Shown here in pieces: positions 4,830 to 6,971 of a DNA stretch of 6,971 bases. This DNA comes from CAZFNQ01 sp964520375. Its GTDB lineage: Bacteria; Patescibacteriota; Saccharimonadia; Saccharimonadales; JANWIN01. The notes beneath the pieces were generated by a model. It did not search any database and was not told the origin of the DNA. It was given only the letters and a program-made list of their open reading frames with translations. The stretch spans positions 1-6,971 of the forward strand of contig CAZFNQ010000026.1 in assembly GCA_964520375.1 (NCBI GenBank), given 5' to 3'. Every line of letters begins with the position of its first letter. Position 1 is the stretch's first letter. Made by a program: the position numbers and the translations under genes.

Positions 4830-5452
4830 GGCTTTATATAGACATTCACTATTAAACTAAACGTTAATTTATCGGGGTTAAGCTTGTCTGGAGTTATTGT
4901 AACTCCAGCAACTTGAGCGGTCCGGCGATTCTGTTCCAAACGTCCCAAGAAATTAATTAAGCTGTTATAAGAAATTTGAGCGTTGGTGTCAGATTGGATG
5001 TTAATCTGCATAAAGTAAACGCCGGGAATTCCCTGAACCGGCTGTACTTGGGTCACGGGCGGTGCCTTTATTTTACTAGCACCTGGTGTTCCCGGTGCAG
5101 TTGGCAAAACACCTTGACCTAGATTTGAAGACGGGAAATTAATGGCTCCTAGTTTAATATCACTGGCCGAGGCGATTTTGACGATTTCTCGCACTGCCTG
5201 AGCTTGGTCCTTATCCTGCGGCACTATAGCCTTGGCTTCTAGTTCTAGATCTGAGTATTTGGTTATGTCTTTTTTAGCCTGCAGCAAGGAAACCTGTTGT
5301 TCGTCGCCAACCCGACTATCCAGTTTAAGACTGACTAATTTACGTGACTGCGATTGCATTAGTTTATTGCCAAAGTAAGCAGATATTAAAACACTTAGGC
5401 CAAGAAGTGAAACTACGCCCAGCATGACAAAATAAAATCGCTTGGCAGTCAT
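4826..5452 (-). CDS. pilO: Type IV pilus inner-membrane protein PilO-like
   Basis: PilO pairs with PilN in the membrane and forms the periplasmic alignment platform of type IV pili. The 208-residue product (typical length about 200) has a short basic N-terminus MTAKR, one transmembrane helix (about 6-27), and a heptad-like region (about 30-75) expected to be coiled coil. A helix/strand module follows (about 80-110, VREIVKIASASDIKLGAINF), then a Pro/Gly-rich linker (about 114-143) and a C-terminal ferredoxin-like part (144-208) with SYNSLINFLGRLEQNRR, ending in a beta strand. This matches PilO architecture; the Pro-rich linker is longer than in proteobacterial PilO. The ATG overlaps the pilN stop (ATGA) and has a good Shine-Dalgarno GGAG at 5460-5463 on the minus strand with 7 bases spacing. 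Family assignment rests on architecture and context more than on conserved residues. Confidence 0.85.
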   Translation of the reverse strand: MTAKRFYFVMLGVVSLLGLSVLISAYFGNKLMQSQSRKLVSLKLDSRVGDEQQVSLLQAKKDITKYSDLELEAKAIVPQDKDQAQAVREIVKIASASDIKLGAINFPSSNLGQGVLPTAPGTPGASKIKAPPVTQVQPVQGIPGVYFMQINIQSDTNAQISYNSLINFLGRLEQNRRTAQVAGVTITPDKLNPDKLTFSLIVNVYIKP

Positions 5453-5778
5453 GATTTGGCTCCAGGGGTTGGACTAATAAACAAAAACGGGTTGCTTTTA
5501 GCAAATTGGGCCCGGATGGTAATACTGCAGGGATAACGCTTATTGGCGGCAGTGGCCGTTGAGCAAGTAATGTTGAGGATATCGGCTTTGTCAAAAATCT
5601 TATTGGCGGGATCCTGTAAATTGACCTGTACCTGGGAGGCTGTGTTGTAATTTGAGGCAATAGCGGTTAAATCGATACCGCCTTGAGTTTTAGATATCTC
5701 CAGGTCGGTTAAAACGGCGTTGGTGGGAATAACGGTGCCGATTTGTTTTATTAATTTAGAGAACAAAACTTCTTTGGA
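5449..5778 (-). CDS. pilN: Type IV pilus assembly protein PilN-like, C-terminal part
   Basis: After the gap the frame reads 109 residues to TGA. It opens with FSKLIKQIGTVIPTNAVLTDLEIS, the usual start of the PilN periplasmic ferredoxin-like domain (L..I...IP..V.LT.L). It continues with GIDLTAIASNYNTASQVQVNL, corresponding to the L.G.A.s...v..f...L pattern, and ends with a beta segment (CSITIRAQF) and a Pro-rich tail. The N-terminal cytoplasmic PilM-binding peptide, the transmembrane helix and the coiled coil of PilN, about 80-95 residues in relatives, must lie in the gap. PilM and this segment appear as one long open frame only because the 100 N happen to preserve reading frame; two separate genes are much more likely. 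The stop overlaps the pilO start. A PilM-PilN fusion is not strictly excluded. Confidence 0.82.
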   Translation of the reverse strand, partial: SKEVLFSKLIKQIGTVIPTNAVLTDLEISKTQGGIDLTAIASNYNTASQVQVNLQDPANKIFDKADILNITCSTATAANKRYPCSITIRAQFAKSNPFLFISPTPGAKS

Positions 5779-5878
5779 NNNNNNNNNNNNNNNNNNNNNN
5801 NNNNNNNNNNNNNNNNNNNNNNNNNNNNNNNNNNNNNNNNNNNNNNNNNNNNNNNNNNNNNNNNNNNNNNNNNNNNNN
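5779..5878. other. Assembly gap (100 N) at the pilM-pilN junction
   Basis: Exactly 100 unknown bases, the same length as the other gap, hence probably a placeholder. It should hold the pilM stop, the pilN start and the N-terminal 80-95 residues of PilN. That needs roughly 250-300 bases, so the true distance is probably larger than shown. Confidence 0.95.
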
Positions 5879-6924
5879 GGAACCGCTAAAGCCAGGCCGG
5901 CTACAGTAACGTACATCGATCGCTGAGCGATAGATGGAGGAGGGAAATCGGGATGAGCCAAGTGTTGCCAAGGGTCGGACATGCTAACCGGTAATCTCAA
6001 GGCATTGGTTAAATATTCGTTAAGCCCGGGCATGTTAGCACCGCCGCCCATAGTAACAACCTGACTGATCTTGCGCTCTATGCCATAACGCTCTTCGTAA
6101 TAACGGATCATGCGATGTATTTCCTTAAGCAATTGGTCTAAAAACGGTTTGAGAGCTTGGGTAATTTCTTTTTGCTTTTTACTGAAATCCAGGCCGTATT
6201 TAGTTTTTATAACAAAAGCTTCCTGATTGGTCACATTTAACTGGTCAGCAATTTTTTGTGAAAATATATCACCGCCACCAGCCACCGTACCAGTTACAAT
6301 CAGGGTTTTATCAAAGATAGTTATATCGGTTGAAATCGAACCAAAATCTATTAAGACAGTCGGCACATCATTAATACGGGTTTTTAAAAATAACCGGGCC
6401 GCGGCGGCAATAGTAGTTTCCATGGCAACTGTTTCCAGCCCTAGTAACCGCGATAACAATGAGTACGAATCAATAACTTTCTTAGGTGCAGCGACGGCAA
6501 ATAACTCGACTTCTTTGTCAGTGCTGCCAATAACATCATAATCCAAGTACAGTTCATCAATTGGCACAGGGATATATTGCTCGGCTTCCATACGCACGGC
6601 TTCAGATAACTCGTTAACTCCAAGTTTGGGTAATTTCATAACCCGGCTAAAAGTGCGGGCCGCCGGCACGCCAAAAGCCACACGGGAAGTTGTAACCTCA
6701 CCAGTCAGGTGATGAGCTAACAAGTCCTGGGCTGAGTTAGCTACCGATTCGTGATCAACTACCACACCGTTTTTAACGGCGTTTGAATCATAGCTGCCCA
6801 CCCCGTAGGCGGCAATTGAGGGCTGTTTATTGAGCCAATTAATTTGCATGACTTTAATAGAACTATAGCCGATGTCCAGGCCAAAAAGTGGCTTGTCTTG
6901 ATAAAAGTAGGATGTGATTTTCAT
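5879..6924 (-). CDS. pilM: Type IV pilus assembly protein PilM, actin-like (last residues in gap)
   Basis: PilM is a cytoplasmic actin/FtsA-fold ATP-binding protein that holds the N-terminal peptide of PilN and links the PilNO platform to the pilus motor. About 348 residues are visible, close to the full family length (about 350). Motifs: phosphate 1 FGLDIGYSSIKV (14-25), the PilM-typical EAEQYIP (113-119), phosphate 2 LIDFGSISTDITIF (191-204), GGGD (216-219), and adenosine motif MGGGANMPGL (292-301). The end SMYVTVAGLAL is the usual near-terminal helix, so only a few residues are missing. The ATG at 6924 gives MKITSYFYQDKPLFGLDIG, the normal distance to the first motif. Upstream is only a weak GGG as Shine-Dalgarno and a possible ATGA overlap with a preceding gene. 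Plus-strand open frames opposite it are shadows. Confidence 0.94.
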
Positions 6925-6971
6925 GCTTGCCCATTAAAAGCATTGATAACGCTTTTGCTATTGAGTATAGC
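6921..6971 (-). CDS. Possible 3' end of the gene upstream of pilM (16 codons, partial)
   Basis: On the minus strand one frame is open from the window edge and encodes AILNSKSVINAFNGQA, then TGA. Its stop overlaps the pilM ATG as ATGA, the same junction type seen at pilN-pilO and at pilO and the 99-aa gene. Sixteen open codons could easily occur by chance, so support comes only from the junction pattern. In related operons a pilin or the pilC membrane gene often precedes pilM; the visible residues do not tell which. Confidence 0.4.
   Translation of the reverse strand, partial: AILNSKSVINAFNGQA

Noticed and set aside
5364..5660. Minus-strand frame overlapping pilN and pilO
   Set aside because: Out of frame with the recognisable PilN domain and PilO transmembrane helix; Pro/Ser/Arg-rich shadow.
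6227..6541. Plus-strand open frame opposite pilM
   Set aside because: Antisense to the actin-fold motifs of PilM; no start context and shadow-like Ser/Val-rich translation.
1..6971. CRISPR array, tRNA/rRNA, insertion sequence or phage attachment site
   Set aside because: No regularly spaced repeats, no tRNA-like cloverleaf, no transposase or integrase motif, and no terminal inverted repeats around the orphan block were seen by eye.

Overview
The window looks like a piece of a metagenome-derived or draft bacterial assembly. It holds two conserved blocks facing each other, with three unrecognised genes between them. The likeliest source is a Patescibacteria (CPR) genome, possibly Saccharibacteria. 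That is an inference from gene content: yebC-ruvC-ruvA-ruvB followed by a small PH-domain protein, and a pilM-pilN-pilO set followed by a tiny one-helix protein. TGA is used as a stop in several genes (the ends of yebC, pilN and pilO), so UGA is not recoded as in Absconditabacteria/Gracilibacteria.

Layout. Plus strand, 1-2797: the 3' half of yebC, then complete ruvC and ruvA, and ruvB complete except for its last few residues. An assembly gap of exactly 100 N (2426-2525) follows, then the C-terminal PH domain of another protein. The genes are almost contiguous (1-base overlap, 7-base gap, 2-base gap), which fits one Holliday-junction processing operon. RuvA and RuvB form the branch-migration motor and RuvC the resolvase. 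A short convergent intergenic region with two AT-rich hairpins ends this block.

Minus strand, 4484 to 2856: three genes without a recognisable family (125, 140 and 218 residues). Each has its own promoter-like -35/-10 pair with 17-base spacing. Each -10 lies only 6-8 bases before the ATG, and no Shine-Dalgarno sequence precedes the ATG, so the transcripts are probably leaderless. The promoter of the 218-residue gene is embedded in two palindromes.

Minus strand, 6971 to 4530: a type IV pilus inner-membrane assembly operon. It contains the possible last codons of an upstream gene, pilM, (100-N gap) pilN, pilO, and a 99-residue single-pass membrane protein. The visible junctions use ATGA stop/start overlaps, typical of translational coupling. 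PilM is the cytoplasmic actin-like component, and PilN and PilO are single-pass periplasmic partners.

Both gaps are exactly 100 N and so are probably placeholders of unknown true length. Open frames that run through them (RuvB into the gap; PilM fused to PilN) are artefacts. I see no tRNA, rRNA, CRISPR array, transposase or phage gene. The best candidates for new biology are the three-gene orphan block with its leaderless promoters and the small protein at the end of the pil operon.
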